Assembly: GCF_036785885.1 (NCBI RefSeq)
Contig: NC_092323.1
Coordinates: 10,734,501 to 10,798,500, forward strand
Length of the DNA: 64,000 nt
Origin: Coffea arabica
Lineage: Eukaryota; Streptophyta; Magnoliopsida; Gentianales; Rubiaceae
Direction of reading: 5' to 3'
The position numbers and the translations under genes were made by a program. Shown in pieces: positions 21,236 to 34,927 of this stretch (the first letter of the stretch is position 1; each line of letters opens with the position of its first letter). The notes beneath the pieces were generated by a model, which was given only the letters and a program-made list of their open reading frames with translations, had not been told where the DNA came from and made no database searches.

Positions 21236-23737
21236 CATTGAGGAAATTGTCAAATGATGAAATTCTTTGTGAGGTTTTACTTAGAAATTGCAATTGGTTT
21301 TTATACTTTGTGAAAAGATATCAAATTGATTGTGGTCGAGATGAACAACAATCTAGTGCAGTCAACAGATCATTGATTTCTGAAATTGTTTCGTGAGTTT
21401 AGACACATAAGGAGATTGTTTCAGGATACCAAATGCCGGTTATTGTCATTGATCATGTATATTTCTCTAGTTGTTCTTCTTTGGAAACGACCGTCTATGA
21501 TCTCCAACATTTACATGTGCTATACCTAAAAGTTGTATTGATGATTGGGTTCAGTTTTGATGGAACTCTATTTGCTACTTAGTATCGAAACTATAGATAT
21601 TTCAACATGAACTTCTGGAAAGCATATTAATTTACTGGTGGCAGTGAACTGAAGTCAGAATAGCATGAAAAAGTAGGCAAAAGAAATAAATATTCTCACC
21701 GCTATAGAATTTCAAGAAAGCTCATAATTAAATTTGTTGGTTCTCCTTTCCTAGTTCTCGCTTTACATTTTTCAGATTTGGGAGTAAAGTTGAAGGAGAA
21801 AAATCGATCACAAATTGCCATGCGATCAGGAGCTGTATAGCTGCTTGATTTTACATTGGGGTGTCCCAGTCCAAAAACAACCAGGCAAGTGGTACTTTTT
21901 ACCGAGACGGCAAGACTTTTGCTTATTAACCTTATCCCAGAAGACATCTCAAAAGCCGGCAACTCTTGAAGAGCTTCCAGAGACTAATAAACCCAAACCC
22001 ACCCCCCTCCCCCCGAAACCGATGTGTGATGGAAACCCACATAGGCAAGCCCACAGGCAAGTGGTACTTGATTATACATTTCTTGAAAAATGACAACCAA
22101 AAGAAACAAACTGGTTAAAATAGAACGAAGGACCAAGCTAAGTCAACTAAGTGCAGTCTGTCCCCATCCGTCCTTTCCTCTTCTAACAGTCTGGCTCTTT
22201 AGCGTTTGTTGACACAATATAAAAGGGGGAGAGTCTAATTAAAAGTGCCCATCCCATTTATTATTTGGAAAGGTAGCACTGCAATTAAATCATATTCCTA
22301 GCCTGTGGAATTTTGTTTCCATTATTGACACTTCCACATCAATTTAATGTGACAGGTCAATGAAAATGTGCAACCACAAAAAAATGCAAACAATAAATGT
22401 TGTTGGTTATTTATGCTAACGACGGCCTTAATGAGCTTGATTGCAAGGTAATGTGGGGCATGATAGATAAAAATACTGTGATTTTGAGGATTGAAAGTGC
22501 TATGAAAGGCAGGATTAATTACATTTGCCACCCAAAGTCGGTAACACGTATATAAGGGAGCTAGGTTCAATCCATTAGCGGTACTCTTTAAAGTGTTTGA
22601 GTGCTTCTTTCGTCCCATTTTGATAGTTCACACAATTCAAGAAAAATTAGTTAATTTAATTGGAAGAATAAATGTAGCATAGACAGTATTTTGCTGAAAT
22701 ACTCTTACATTGATTACAATAGCTGAAATACCATGAAAAGTTGCACCATTCAAGATATGAATTCACGCAATTAATGAATAAAATAGGTTATACTCATCGA
22801 TAACAAAGTACATTAAATAAGAATATTTTAATTAGAAAATAAAAACGGCGTCTCTCAAATGGGATTTAAGATCATTAAATGGTTCGTTGGTTAATTGGCC
22901 TTCTTTAATGTTATAGTTGGGCGATAACGTTGATAACTTGGTTGGGTTTCCTTTTCGTAATCAATGACTTAGCCGGTAATGGCCCCCGTAGTCGAAGAAA
23001 GCAACAATTGTGAGTAAGCCAACTATCCAATTGTTTTCCATGTTCGACTTACTCTGGCAATCAGGTCTCGGAGTTTCTGAGCCAACCACAGGCCAAAAAG
23101 TGATGCTGCAAGTGCAACTCTTGGTTTTTTATGGCCGAAAATGTAGTTTACACTTGCCATCAATCATCGATGTTGGAAGGGTGTTGATGTTCCGTGTTCC
23201 ATATCCTGATTGTTTGAGATAAGATTTTATGTAGGATTTGTCAAACACTAAGATCAAACAATTTCCAATTCATTGATGATTCAGAGAATATGAATACTTT
23301 GATTATTATTATTAAGTTGCATCCTTTTCTTGGTGAAATTGGCCCTATTAAACTGCCGACCGACCAGTGACCACATCGTATCTTAGGGGATGCTCCAATT
23401 CAGGTAAATGCGAGCAAGACAGAACTCAACTTGTCAGAGGTGGGCAACTGGTGCTCCTGTCTCTGCAGTCTCTGTACTGATCGGCGGCCGATTACCAGCA
23501 GGCTAATAATTTAGATTGGGCTGCAAAGGGTCTATCTGGTCTTCTAGGAGCATTGATCTTTAGGCCCATATTTGGCAGTGTAAAAAAACTTGCTTCGTGG
23601 ACCTGAAATTCATCTGATCTTTCCTGTGTAAGGCACAACATTTTTGCTCGAATTGAAACAAAGAAATGAAATCATTCGGGAAAAGTGCTTAATTTGAAAC
23701 TAAAAACCTGTACAAAAAAAATCTTGATTTAGGATCT
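21236..23737. other. Intergenic, no gene seen
   Basis: The first part is the AAE 3' region. An open frame on the plus strand (21815-22093) and one on the minus strand (21702-21962) overlap and neither shows a domain. The rest is AT-rich without paired repeats that I can support. Confidence 0.4.
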
Positions 23738-24599
23738 CTGTTTGATTGGGTGTAAGATATTTTCCCTGGAAAATATTTTCCAAAGAAAATTTTTTCAAAG
23801 AAAATAAATGCTTTCCTATTCGTTTCCGGTGTTTGGTTGACTAGTCCGGCCTCCTGGAAATTTAAGCCCATTAGATCTCGAATCCAACCCACAGCAGCAC
23901 CTTGCATCCTAACATACATTTTGCTTCGTCATGCCTACCATCCACGTTCTTTTCCCCCTTGTCACCACAACTGCAAAAAACTCCCCCCAGTACCACCACT
24001 TCCTCCTTGCCAGTCCCAACACCATCCCTAACGCATCCCCGCGGCAAAAGAAAATCATCATCAATGGGGAAGTCTTATGAAACAACAAGAAGTTTTTCAA
24101 AAATACCAATAGCTGGCAAATGGTATTGTAGAAATTAAGATTCATCAGGTTAGTTCATCAATAAAGAAGTATCTTTTCTCAAAGATCTATACTCCAATAT
24201 CAAAATCATGATCAGATAGGTAATCAAAATCAGAATTTGCTTGTAAGATGTAAAAGTCGCCCTTGATTGACAAAGCAAGAATTTGGGTGTTTAGAGAGAG
24301 GTTGCCATGCAAAAATACCAATGCGATCACCAAGGAATCATACAGGTAAAGACTGTGTGACAGATTTGAGTTCTTAACTATGGTCTTTGAAGGGTAGTGG
24401 ACACGCCATTATCCTTTCTTTAAATGAAATGACGGAACGTGAGGAAAATAACTTCAGTAGGACAAGAAGGGAAATTGTTTTTCACCCGTTGGTGTAAAAT
24501 ATTTTCCGGCAGAAAGGATTTTCCCATGCACTTGTGCAACCAAACATTGGAAATTCTAGAAAATATCTTCCGGAAAATATTTTCAGTCCAATCAAACAG
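23738..24599. mobile_element. Non-autonomous TIR element (about 0.86 kb)
   Basis: The left end reads CTGTTTGATTGGGTGTAAGA and the right end is the inverse (TCCAATCAAACAG). Both continue inward with GGAAAATATTTTCC-type palindromic words for about 50 bp, and the word TGTTTGGTTG recurs further in. The interior is more GC-rich and non-coding. A target-site duplication could not be seen, so family (hAT-like is possible) and exact ends are open. Confidence 0.55.
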
Positions 24600-27575
24600 A
24601 CTCTTAAAGCGAAAAAAAAGGGTAGGAAACATACCTGTGAAGTGAAGCTCTGTTGTTTCTACTTTCTCAGTGTATCTAGACTATCTCTAATATGAAAAGA
24701 ATATAAATTTTGATTTTAAAAAAAAATATTTATCTAACAAGAGAGGGATAAAATTTAAGAAACTAGGGATGGGCAGAGAAATTATAACCTATAAACTCTA
24801 ATTCGTGGGACCTCAACCTTAATCATTAAACTAAAGCTGCTTGGCAAAGAGATAAACTTTGATATTATACATGGTATTGTCTTGTACCAAGGCGAAATAT
24901 CCTTTCCCGCTAACAAGAAAGCCATAGAATATTCTATTCTTTTTTCCAATTTTCTTTCTTGATAGCAATATGAAATGGTTTTGCAAGGCAACAAAAAAGC
25001 AATTCCAAAAATTCCCTCCTAATATGGTTATGCATATTGCTCATCATTTCTTTGGGTACGTGGATTCTATTTTGTTTGGCAAAGTAAACATAAATAAAAA
25101 AAAATTGTTTTTGGAACTTTGTGTGCCATCCCATGAGAAAACTAATAAAGGCAACTTATTTCTATAAAAAAAAATTTGCACATAAGTTCCTATTCCAGCA
25201 ATAAATTTCTCCAATGCAAAAAACAAAAATGCAAGTAACTTAAAAGCTAGCATCAACATCCTTGATTTATGGCTATACTGTTATCTATCCCAGTGTGAAC
25301 GCCCATACAGATTTTCCCATACGCTTACGTCCAATGATCCAAAAGAAGATTACATATCGTTATACCAAAATGAACAAAATAGGGACCTTAATTCTGTGGA
25401 TTGAGTAAATGTAAGCCACCGTAGAACGACCGACATCATCGTTGACTTGGAAAATAGGAATTAAATTTTGGAGAAAAAATGAAGTGCATTTCACACTCGG
25501 TTCATTAAATTCAATGGAAAATCTGAAATCACATGTTGACTTAAAAAAGAAGAAAAAGAAAAAATCGATCTAAATACGACATGAGCTGTTGTATACTATT
25601 TGTAGGGTAATTTTTAATGTTATAGGATTAAACCAAAAAAAAAAAAAAAAAACATAGCTGCCACAGATGAAATTGAGCACAATTTTGTAAAGAAATAGCC
25701 CACATATGTAATTTTAATGTTATAGGATTAAACCCAAAAAAAAAAACACAGCTGTAATCTCGTTCACCTCCCAAAAAAAAAGATATATATATATATATAT
25801 ATATATTGCACTCATTGTATTCGATTTTCTTAGTGTAATAAATAGATGGTACTGAATTAAAAATAAGGGGTTATTTCATCGATTAATTTTTTCTACATCA
25901 TTATCATATACCTTACTAGATCTAGATGCATGGCCCATTGTGTGAATTTGAGTTTGAACACGGAGGAGATTTGCACTAATAGTAGCAATTGTGTGCAACA
26001 AATACACTTTCAAGTTCCAAATCTTCAATTTCATACATGGTTGCAACCCCAACCCCAACCATTTGTGCATGCCCATTATTTGGACATGCATACATAGTAG
26101 ATTTTGTATTGTACTATTACCATTAACATTTTCTTTATAAAAAAGCATAATTTTATTAAAATAAATCCAAACTAACGGTTAAAAAGTACATAATACATGA
26201 CATAGGTATAAAATTTAACTAACTAACATATATAACAGGTCAAAAAATTAACAAAGACATAACAGTGAAGCTCCAAAATTGTTACATTACCATTAAGCTT
26301 TTGAACAGGAATGCATAACAATTGCTGTAGGATAGAGTATTATTTGAAATATTATTTGGAATAATTACTGTACCACTTTTTGTGAAGTGATGTATGTGAG
26401 ATAAAAAGGTGATTGGAAATATAAAAAGGTGAATTAAGAAATGTGTTTACGATACAAACAAAATATTATTATTTGGGATAATTTGCTATCCAAACACTCC
26501 TATTGACTGAAGATTAGTACCGGGCAATCACTCAACTTAGTAGTTAACACTAGTGTTTTGATCTTTTCTTAGACGAACAAATTTGTGGTTTTTGGGGTTG
26601 CGACTTGGGAGAATTGAAGAGATGAGAGGCGAAGGGTAAACGGTCCGCTCCGAAATGATAGGAGCCACCCCCAAACGCAGAGTCAGCGTTCATCTACTGC
26701 ACGTAATCACTCTCTTCCAACTTTGGGAATCGCATCATGAGCGCCTCCACCATATTACGTCGTCAATTTAGAAACAAAGAGGTCTTTTCAACTTCTGCTC
26801 CCAAATTAGCTTTATTTAGTGGCGAGCCAATAATGACTGTTCACACTTGCAATCCAAGTTACAAGTGCTTGCCAAGGCTCGCGCTAGTGGTTCATTTTTT
26901 ATTTCAAAAAATTGTCGTTTTCTCATAATTTCGATTAGAATCCCACGAATTTGAGATTAAAATATGTTGAAAAACCTTTGATAAGTGATCGATAAATAGT
27001 CAAATACAGCCTACTGCCTACTTATATTTGTGTCATATAGCTAATTTCAGCTATAAAGTGTAGGATGTTAAATAAAAAAGTTTTTTTTAACGGATATTTA
27101 ATAGATAATGGTTTATACACTTAAATCAAATTTAATTTATCAAATAAATGCATGTATTAATAATTATTATCAACTCTTATATTTATATACTTTTTCAGAA
27201 CTTTAACACTTGAATCACGTCTTAGAAAGGCCCAAAAAAAAAAAAAATGCCTTTTCCGCAGCTTTTTTTATGCCTTCATTTTTGGTATTTTGCTCTTGAA
27301 GACGTGAATAGAATATAAATAAGAAACTCACACTTAGTTTAATTTCCACTTAAATTTGAGAACGTCATTATAGCACATAGTCTACTTACTAGAGCTTGAA
27401 AAGAAACGAAAGTTAAAAGAAACTTGTCAAAACTCATACCACAGCCTCTGTGCCAGCATGTCAAGATTTTGGCCGCAATCTTGGAGGAGAAAACAAAAGA
27501 AATTACCTTTACATGTGACAGCATCTTTTATTGACAAAAAGAATGTGACAGCACCTTTAAGTCACAAATGCGAAA
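24600..27575. other. Intergenic with simple repeats
   Basis: No gene supported. A short duplication with offset of 100 bp places the words TTTTAATGTTATAGGATTAA at 25612 and 25712, each followed by an A run and CA(T/C)AGCTG. A TA microsatellite lies at about 25783-25806. A degenerate copy of the element at 56149-56320 lies at about 26325-26505. Confidence 0.5.
26325..26505. mobile_element. Degenerate small MITE, related to 56149-56320
   Basis: It shares long words with 56149-56320, such as TTATTTGAAATATTATTTGG, GATGTATGTGAGATAAAAAG and CTATCCAAACAC. The left end is eroded (AGGATAGAG in place of GTGTTTGGATAG). Confidence 0.6.
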
Positions 27576-27584
27576 TGACTTTTT

Positions 27585-28391
27585 AGGGATAATTTCTAAA
27601 ACCTCCCTTAAGGTTTCAGACAGTCCCACTCCCTTCCCCTGAAGTTTTCAAAATATTAGGAACCCCTCCTAATAGAATATTGAGTCCCACTCTTTACATC
27701 ATCATAGACAACATGACTTAAATACTCACACAACTTATCATATATTTCAAATTATTTGGACAAATTTATTTAAATTAGTTATAAATATGGTTAATTGAAT
27801 TAACGATAATATAAAAGTGCAAATAATATCTAAAATGCCATGAGAAATAGGGCACTAAATTCAGGCACCCTACTATGACTGATGTATGGCATAGAAAACT
27901 GCAAGAGCAAGAAGTCCCTTCAATTAGAGCAAGAGAAGAAGAGATTTTTAACCCATACGTGAAGATTCTCGCCTTTATTGTACATCATTTAATAGCTCTT
28001 TAACCCATATTTTCAAGTTAGTCTTTAAAAATTTTGTACTGAAAAATTGTTATTCTTTGGCAGCTTATGCTGATATAGTTGTTGTTTGTGTATAACAGAT
28101 TATACTTAGCTGATTTTTTGTTTCCGAAACCTCCCCTAAAATTTCATTATTATTTAATTGCCTAGGTATTGTTCGAATGAAATTATCTCACTAATGCAAG
28201 GTTTGAGGGCATTTGTGATATCAGGTTATTTTCTCTCTCCAAATCCTGCTTTTTTATTGTTTATCTTTTTGAATTGGGTAGAATTTGATACTAACTACTT
28301 ACTTCTAAGAGAGGTCTTTAATATTTTAGAAACTTCAAAGGAGGGGAGTGAGACTGTAAAAAATTTCAAGGAAGGTTTCTGAAATTATCCC
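27585..28391. mobile_element. Mutator-type MITE with 9-bp TSD (about 0.8 kb)
   Basis: The terminal inverted repeats are about 70 bp and imperfect: left AGGGATAATTTCTAAAACCT, right ends GAAATTATCCC, with matching inner words (CAGTCCCACTCCC against GGGAGTGAGACTG). It is flanked by the 9-bp direct repeat TGACTTTTT (27576-27584 and 28392-28400). It is non-coding. The ends resemble those of family A (GGGATAATATC). Confidence 0.82.
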
Positions 28392-28400
28392 TGACTTTTT

Positions 28401-29159
28401 TAGATCATATGAATTCCCTCTCGCCTTAATCTCAACTGGTGTCCATATCTTGACTACAATATTGATACTACTAGTTCACATCATAGTATTAATGTGTATT
28501 AATCGGTGGAGCCAACTTTTTCTGCCAAGAATTTTCCTACTAATGCTAGATTTATTCAACTACGGAAATGAATTTATTTATTGAATAATCAGATATATTT
28601 TATGATTTGATTGTCGTTATTAATTTGATCATTCTGATCAAAAAAATGGTTGCGCCGAGAGTTTTGAAGCAACTTGTTGCCTGTCTGTCTTGCTTAGACT
28701 TTCAACACACAGAAGATTCATCCGATATTCATATAATAATAAGAGATTCAAGATTCAATAATATTTTGGTCTGAGAAGTTCCCGCTAGGACCAGCCAGCC
28801 ATAACCATTTTTCAGCATCCCTATTTCCCATATATGTTTATCCAATATAAACAATTCCATATCATTTTGATCTCCAAACCAACCAAACTCTTATTGGCTT
28901 GCAGAATACCGGATTCATTTCTATTCTCCCTCCCAAAGCTCATTTACAGTTTGTGTTTATCACTTCAAGGCCAACTTTCACACACTGATAAAGACAACCC
29001 ATCGAACAAATACTATTAAAAAAAGAAATAATACTCTATTACTTTATCCCACCCCTTTTGGTCAAAATCCCCCAAATACCTTATCCATATATAATATATA
29101 TGTATGCATTGTCTCAGCTAGCAATTGCATCCCATCCGCTGTTCTTTGCATAGTCCAAA
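28401..29159. other. Upstream region of the YSL gene
   Basis: No gene supported before 29160. A TATATAA at 29088-29094 lies about 70 bp before the ATG and is a fair TATA box, implying a short 5' UTR of about 40 bases. Confidence 0.5.
29088..29094 (+). promoter_or_regulatory. Candidate TATA box of the YSL gene
   Basis: TATATAA about 70 bp upstream of the YSL start codon, within a run of AT dinucleotides, so the exact position is uncertain. Confidence 0.4.
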
Positions 29160-32100
29160 ATGGATCGCTCCACTAGCGTTCCAAGGCGTGATCCAAATGG
29201 TATTGAAAATGGTGCGCCTTTGCAGTCTGAAGATGATGCCTACAACCATGCCACTGGTAACAAGAAATCAGATGATAGAGTGGAGGAGAATGGCATTGAA
29301 TCAACAGAGAAGATCTTTGAGTCCAAAGAGGTGCCATCATGGCAAAGCCAGCTGACGATAAGGGCCTTTGTTACAGCCTTTGTGCTGGGAATCTTGTTCA
29401 CTTTCATTGTCATGAAGCTGAATCTCACAACTGGGATTATCCCTTCTCTCAATGTCTCAGCTGGGCTACTGGGGTTCTTTTTCGTCAAGACCTGGACAAA
29501 GTTTCTTGAAAAATCTGGGCTTTTGAAGCAGCCTTTTACTAGGCAAGAAAATACTGTCATCCAAACCTGCGTTGTTGCAACCTCTGGCATCGCTTTTAGC
29601 GGTAAATATCTCAGACTTCCAAAATCAACATGCATGTTTTGCTATGGAGATATTACTACTTGTATTTCTTCCATTTTTATTTTTTTTTCCTGGGATCAAG
29701 TAGCATAAAGTTATTGTTTGAGGGTCTAAGACTAATTTTTACGTGTCTGAAATTAGATATCAACCAGAATTAAAGGTAACATTTAAGGGTCCAAGGTTAA
29801 TTTTCATGTATCATTAGTAGGACTAGGAGAATAAAATGATATTTTCATCTCTGGCGGCGAGTCGGTGGTGGCCCTGGTGCAGAGTTTCGCCTTTTAGGTG
29901 TTAGTCACATGTTCCGGCGTGGCCTGAAGAGTAATGATGGGTGGGGAAATCGAGATTGATTGATGGAAATTGGGATGTATGATGAAACCATGGATTATTT
30001 GCTTATGCTAATGGAGTCCAATGAAAATCGGCACTTTGAGGGTCCCGAACGTGTGAATGTAGAGAGTTTGGGGGACCCTGTTGGAGCTTTCACTAATAAT
30101 TCATTTCATTTAGCGGCATAGAGATATATTTCAATCTGTTCTTTTCTTTTAGTTTAGTGTCAAAATCACCGCTTCCTAATAGCATAATAATGGGAAAATG
30201 CTATGCATACGGTTGGAAACTTTTATGCAATCATGTCTTTAATGCTGAACTTTCCGGTTGGAATCTTGGTTGAGAGTTCTTGCTTGCTGCCTTTTCCTTC
30301 ATCCAACTTGGGGTAAAAAAAGAACAAAAACTTTGCCTTTCTTCACGAGTATCAGTTCTGGCAAATTCCCAAAGTCTTACGGCGGTCAAGATTCTATCTG
30401 GTATCCGGTTCTACAAAAATTTGATGGATCCATGTAACTTTTACACGGAATATCATTAAGTAGCAGTAGTAATATAAACATCTTTTGGGCTGTCAGTTTT
30501 GAAAATGAATCAATTTCTATCCTTTAACGTGAATCTTTCTTTGCAAAGAAGCTCCTTGATTTTATGTAATTTGAGCTACACCAGCTGTGTGTGTGTCGTG
30601 TTGCTTGTGTGTTTAGTATCAGCTCTCATCACAGGTGATGCCGTCAAAAGTTTGGATTAGATTTGAAGTGTTTGGTCAATAGCGTAATCTTTCTATAACC
30701 TACGAAATGGTTTGCTTTCACTGGAAAGTTTGGATTAGATTGTTTTATTTAATTCCCTTGTCATATCCCGTGGTTATTGATTACTCTAAGATAGAGCTTA
30801 ATTTGCTTTGCATGGTGGTGTCAAAGAAGCCATGATTAGGAAAACATTTTCTGTGACTTGTGGTGCGATTGTATATGATGCAGATGATGGAACAATTGAA
30901 TAGTAAGTCAGTACTTAGTGTGTCAAGATGTTGATGGGTGCATAAAAATAAAATTATTAAAGAGATGAATCTTCTAAACAGTAATAATAATTGCAATCTG
31001 ACACCCCATCTGTGATCAAGTCAACGCCTTGATTCCCTAATCTATCTATCCCTGGCATCTCAAAACGGCTAGTTCATGTTGCAGACTGGAAAATCAATAA
31101 AAGTTTTTGGACTTTGGCTTATTTTTATTTTAGTTGTGTTGTTTTAGTAACTAAACCTTGGTCAGCAGGTGATAGATATATCAAAATTTTGAACTGATGC
31201 AGTCAAATCACTTCTCTTTCTATTTGGAACTCTAAAATTTAACTGAAGCAAGAGATTGTGGAAAAGTAGCTGTGCATCACAAGCAACCAGAAATAGTTAT
31301 TGGTAACCTATTTTGACTGGAAATTCCTGACTAGGACGCAGTGGGATATCGTCGCACGTCAACCTTAAATGAAAACCAGTATCCACTTAATTTATTTTGT
31401 ATGAAACATCTTTTAACCCAGCATGACGCGCCAGGACCTGTTTCTCTATACCATTTAGCAATCTGAAGGCTACTAGTTGAAAAAAAAAAAAAAAACTTTT
31501 GGATTTTGTGGGTGACGCTCACCATTGGAGGATGTATATTATTTCAAACATTTTTATTAGGATTGCTGGTTTTTTTTACTTCTTTTCACTTTTAATTTAA
31601 TATCTTCAGTTGCTAATGTTATGAAGACTCGGACTTGGTGAATGAAGTGTACAAATTTGGCTATACAGGCCATGGCGTGTAAAAACATACTATGTTCACT
31701 TGCTAATATTATGAAGACTCAGACTTGATGAACAGAGTGTAAAAACAGGACATCAGTCTTTTAGTGTATGAACTGTTGCTTCTGTCTGCTTCAGTGGGTT
31801 TCTTTGATAGCAGTTTGTTCCGAATGAGGGCCATATACTGTTTGATTACCTAATGCAGAATTCCAAGGCAGAAATAACCATGATGACAAGTTAAGACACA
31901 CACCTGATGTAGAAGTAAAACAAAAAGGCCTGTTATTATTATATCTTTTTTTATGTTTTAAAAGGCCTCTTATTTAAGTAATTTTTTATACTAACAATTC
32001 TTTTTCCAAACTCTGACGAAATCCCAGTTTGAAATAGTGCCTAAACTAAGCTGTTAAATACGTTGATGCTAGCTGGTTCTGTTGGTTGTCATCTTGGCAA

Positions 32101-34927
32101 TAGTACAGCGCTGAATGGTAACTTTGTGTCTTTGGACCTTGTAGTAGCGTTACTCGTTAGCTAACCAGGATGCTTGTTACTATGTCTTCTATCAGCAAAA
32201 TTTCACACAGAAAAATAAGAAGAAGAAAAGGCTATGCAACTGGAAATTACTAATATGCACTAATTCACTGTTCTGTGAGTCCTTGAGTGAAGTTGTATAT
32301 TCCATTAACACTATAGCTATCAAATGCTCCATCCTTGAACTACCAATACTGATTCTCCATTCCCTGGACTCCAATATGCAGGAGGTTTTGGCAGCTACAT
32401 TTTTGGAATGAGTGAAGTTGTTGCTAAACAGTCTGGTGAAGATAACTTTGCACAGAACATCAAGATCCCATCTCTTGGGTGGATCATTGGATTTCTTTTT
32501 CTTGTTAGCTTTCTTGGGCTATTCTCTGTGGTGCCCCTGAGAAAGGTATCTCTGGACTTGCTCTTTACCTCTGTTTCTGGATGATCACCAAATTCACTTG
32601 TCATGTACCTGGCATCCTTGTATTTAAATCTTTTGTCCTGCTATTTCTTTTGCATCCTTGAATAGGGTTCCACTGTCCATGCGTTTTCTTTGTCGATCCT
32701 CATATTCCGTCCTGAATTAGCCTCTGCGTTGCCTCAGTATTTTGGGCATCAAAACGTGATCTGCTCATAACCATTTCTTTGTTTGTTAACTGCATCAGAT
32801 AATGATCATAGACTTCAAACTGACATATCCCAGCGGTACTGCAACTGCTTATCTTATCAACAGTTTCCACACTCCCCAAGGAGCCAAGCTAGCAAAGTAA
32901 GACGAGGACCATATAATCTTCTATTACATGTCTTATTGACATTCATGATCTAATTTGCTTCTCATACTCTCTTGCTCATAAAATTTTAATGCAGGAAGCA
33001 AGTGAGAACTCTTGGAAAATTCTTTTCCTTCAGCTTCTTGTGGGGTTTCTTCCAGTGGTTCTTCACCGCAGGAGACGGCTGTGGATTTGTGCAGTTCCCA
33101 ACTTTTGGCCTCAAAGCTTATGAAAATAGGCAAGTCCTTGATCTAGTTCTGGCTGAAGGGATCAGAATGAAATTTCTTTGGTGTTTGTTTGCTCAATTAA
33201 CAGTTTGTCTTGTCGTCAACCATTATTTTCTAAACGAATTTTAATCATCATAAATGTATAAGAGCATATTGTGCAACTTTAATCATCAATTAACAAGGGC
33301 ATAATTGGGATATCAAAATGTAAGACCACAATAATGCTTACGCTCAAAGGTACCAAGACTCATGGTACTTTAGAAATGATGATATAGAAAACATCTTGCA
33401 TAGATTAAGCTGTTAGCGCATAAAAATGCATAACACCCTTGGGACCAAAACCTGTTTTTTGTTGTGCAGGTTTAATTTTCTTGTGTCAGACATTCTTGGA
33501 TACCAATATGTAGCTTATTAACTCGTTTAACCATTTGTTTTCTACGGAATCAGGTTTTACTTCGATTTCTCTGCAACCTATGTTGGTGTTGGGATGATAT
33601 GTCCTTATTTAATCAACGTCTCTGTGCTAGTTGGAGCAATCCTTTCTTGGGGCATCATGTGGCCTCTCATAGAGAATAGGAAGGGTGACTGGTATAGTGC
33701 AACTGAAAATTCTAGCAGCCTCCATGGAATACAAGGTTATCGGGTAATTTTCTTACCTATGCCAGAAGTAAGCAACCAAAGTACAGATGGTGACCTTCTG
33801 TTCATTCTTCTTCTTTATAGGTTTTCATTGCCATAGCTATGATACTTGGTGATGGGCTTTACAACTTTGTGAAAGTTCTTGGACGCACTTTAATTGCCAT
33901 GTATCACCAAATCTACAAGAAAGATGCTGGTGCTGTTCTCCCAGTTGGTGTTAATAACTCACCTGTCAACTCAGCATTGTCTTATGATGATGAACGCCGA
34001 AGGCAACTATTCCTCAAGGATCAAATTCCATTGTGGGTTGCTATCACTGGTTACATCACCATTTCCATAATTTCCATTATAGTTCTCCCGCACATCTTCC
34101 CCCAGCTCAAGTGGTATTACATTCTCGTCATTTATATTTTTGCTCCAATCCTAGCCTTTTGTAATGCCTATGGCTGCGGGCTTACCGACTGGTCACTAGC
34201 ATCCACATATGGAAAGCTGGCAATCTTCATAGTTGGGGCATGGGCTGGTGCCGCCCATGGTGGTGTTCTTGCTGGATTAGCTGCATGTGGGGTCATGATG
34301 AATATTGTTTCCACAGCTTCGGACCTCACACAGGACTTCAAGACAGGTTATTTGACCCTTGCCTCCCCAAGATCTATGTTTGTCAGCCAGATCATTGGAA
34401 CAGCTATGGGTTGTATTATTTCTCCTAGTGTATTCTGGCTCTTCTACAAGGCCTTCCATGATTTGGGAGAACAAGGTTCAGAATATCCAGCACCTTATGC
34501 TCTAGTTTACCGTAACATGGCGATCTTGGGAGTTGAAGGATTTGGCGCTTTGCCAAAGCACTGCCTCACACTTTGCTATGTATTCTTTGCTGGAGCAGTT
34601 GTCATCAATGGCATCCGAGACTTGTTGGGGAAGAAGTGGGCACGGTTTATTCCTCTTCCAATGGCAATGGCAATACCATTCTATCTTGGATCATACTTTG
34701 CCATTGATATGTGTGTTGGTAGCTTGATACTATTCGTTTGGGAGAAGTTGAACAAGGCCAAGGCTGATGCATTTGGACCTGCCGTAGCCTCTGGATTGAT
34801 TTGTGGAGATGGCATATGGACATTGCCTAGTGCAATACTAGCTTTGGCAGGTGTCAATCCTCCAATTTGCATGAAATTTCTGTCGAGGAAAGTCAATTCT
34901 AAGGTCGATACCTTCTTAGGTTCTTGA
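29160..34927 (+). CDS. Yellow Stripe-Like (YSL) oligopeptide transporter, YSL5/7/8 type
   Basis: Six exons: 29160-29601, 32382-32545, 32799-32896, 32995-33129, 33554-33743, 33821-34927; 711 residues with all phases consistent. YSL proteins (OPT family) are membrane proteins with many transmembrane helices that carry metal-nicotianamine or related chelates and peptides. Family signatures are clear: [55 protein letters not shown], the [17 protein letters not shown] block, [15 protein letters not shown], and ILGDGLYNF. The cytosolic N terminus (about 60 residues) is hydrophilic, ending [10 protein letters not shown]. Its wording is closest to the Arabidopsis YSL7 group as I know it. Intron 1 is large (2.8 kb). 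Intron 4 begins with GC (AG|GCAAGT) and ends AG. The gene converges on FTSH6, about 0.9 kb apart. Confidence 0.95.
31611..31750 (+). repeat. Diverged tandem duplication in YSL intron 1
   Basis: The words TGCTAATGTTATGAAGACTC and TGCTAATATTATGAAGACTC recur at 31611 and 31701 (offset 90), each followed by (A/C)GACTTG(G/A)TGAA and, further on, GTGTAAAAACA. It is intronic and without a known role. Confidence 0.7.

Noticed and set aside
23837-24138. Overlapping frames rich in Pro/His/Ser
   Set aside because: They lie inside a TIR element and overlap in all frames; no coding signature.
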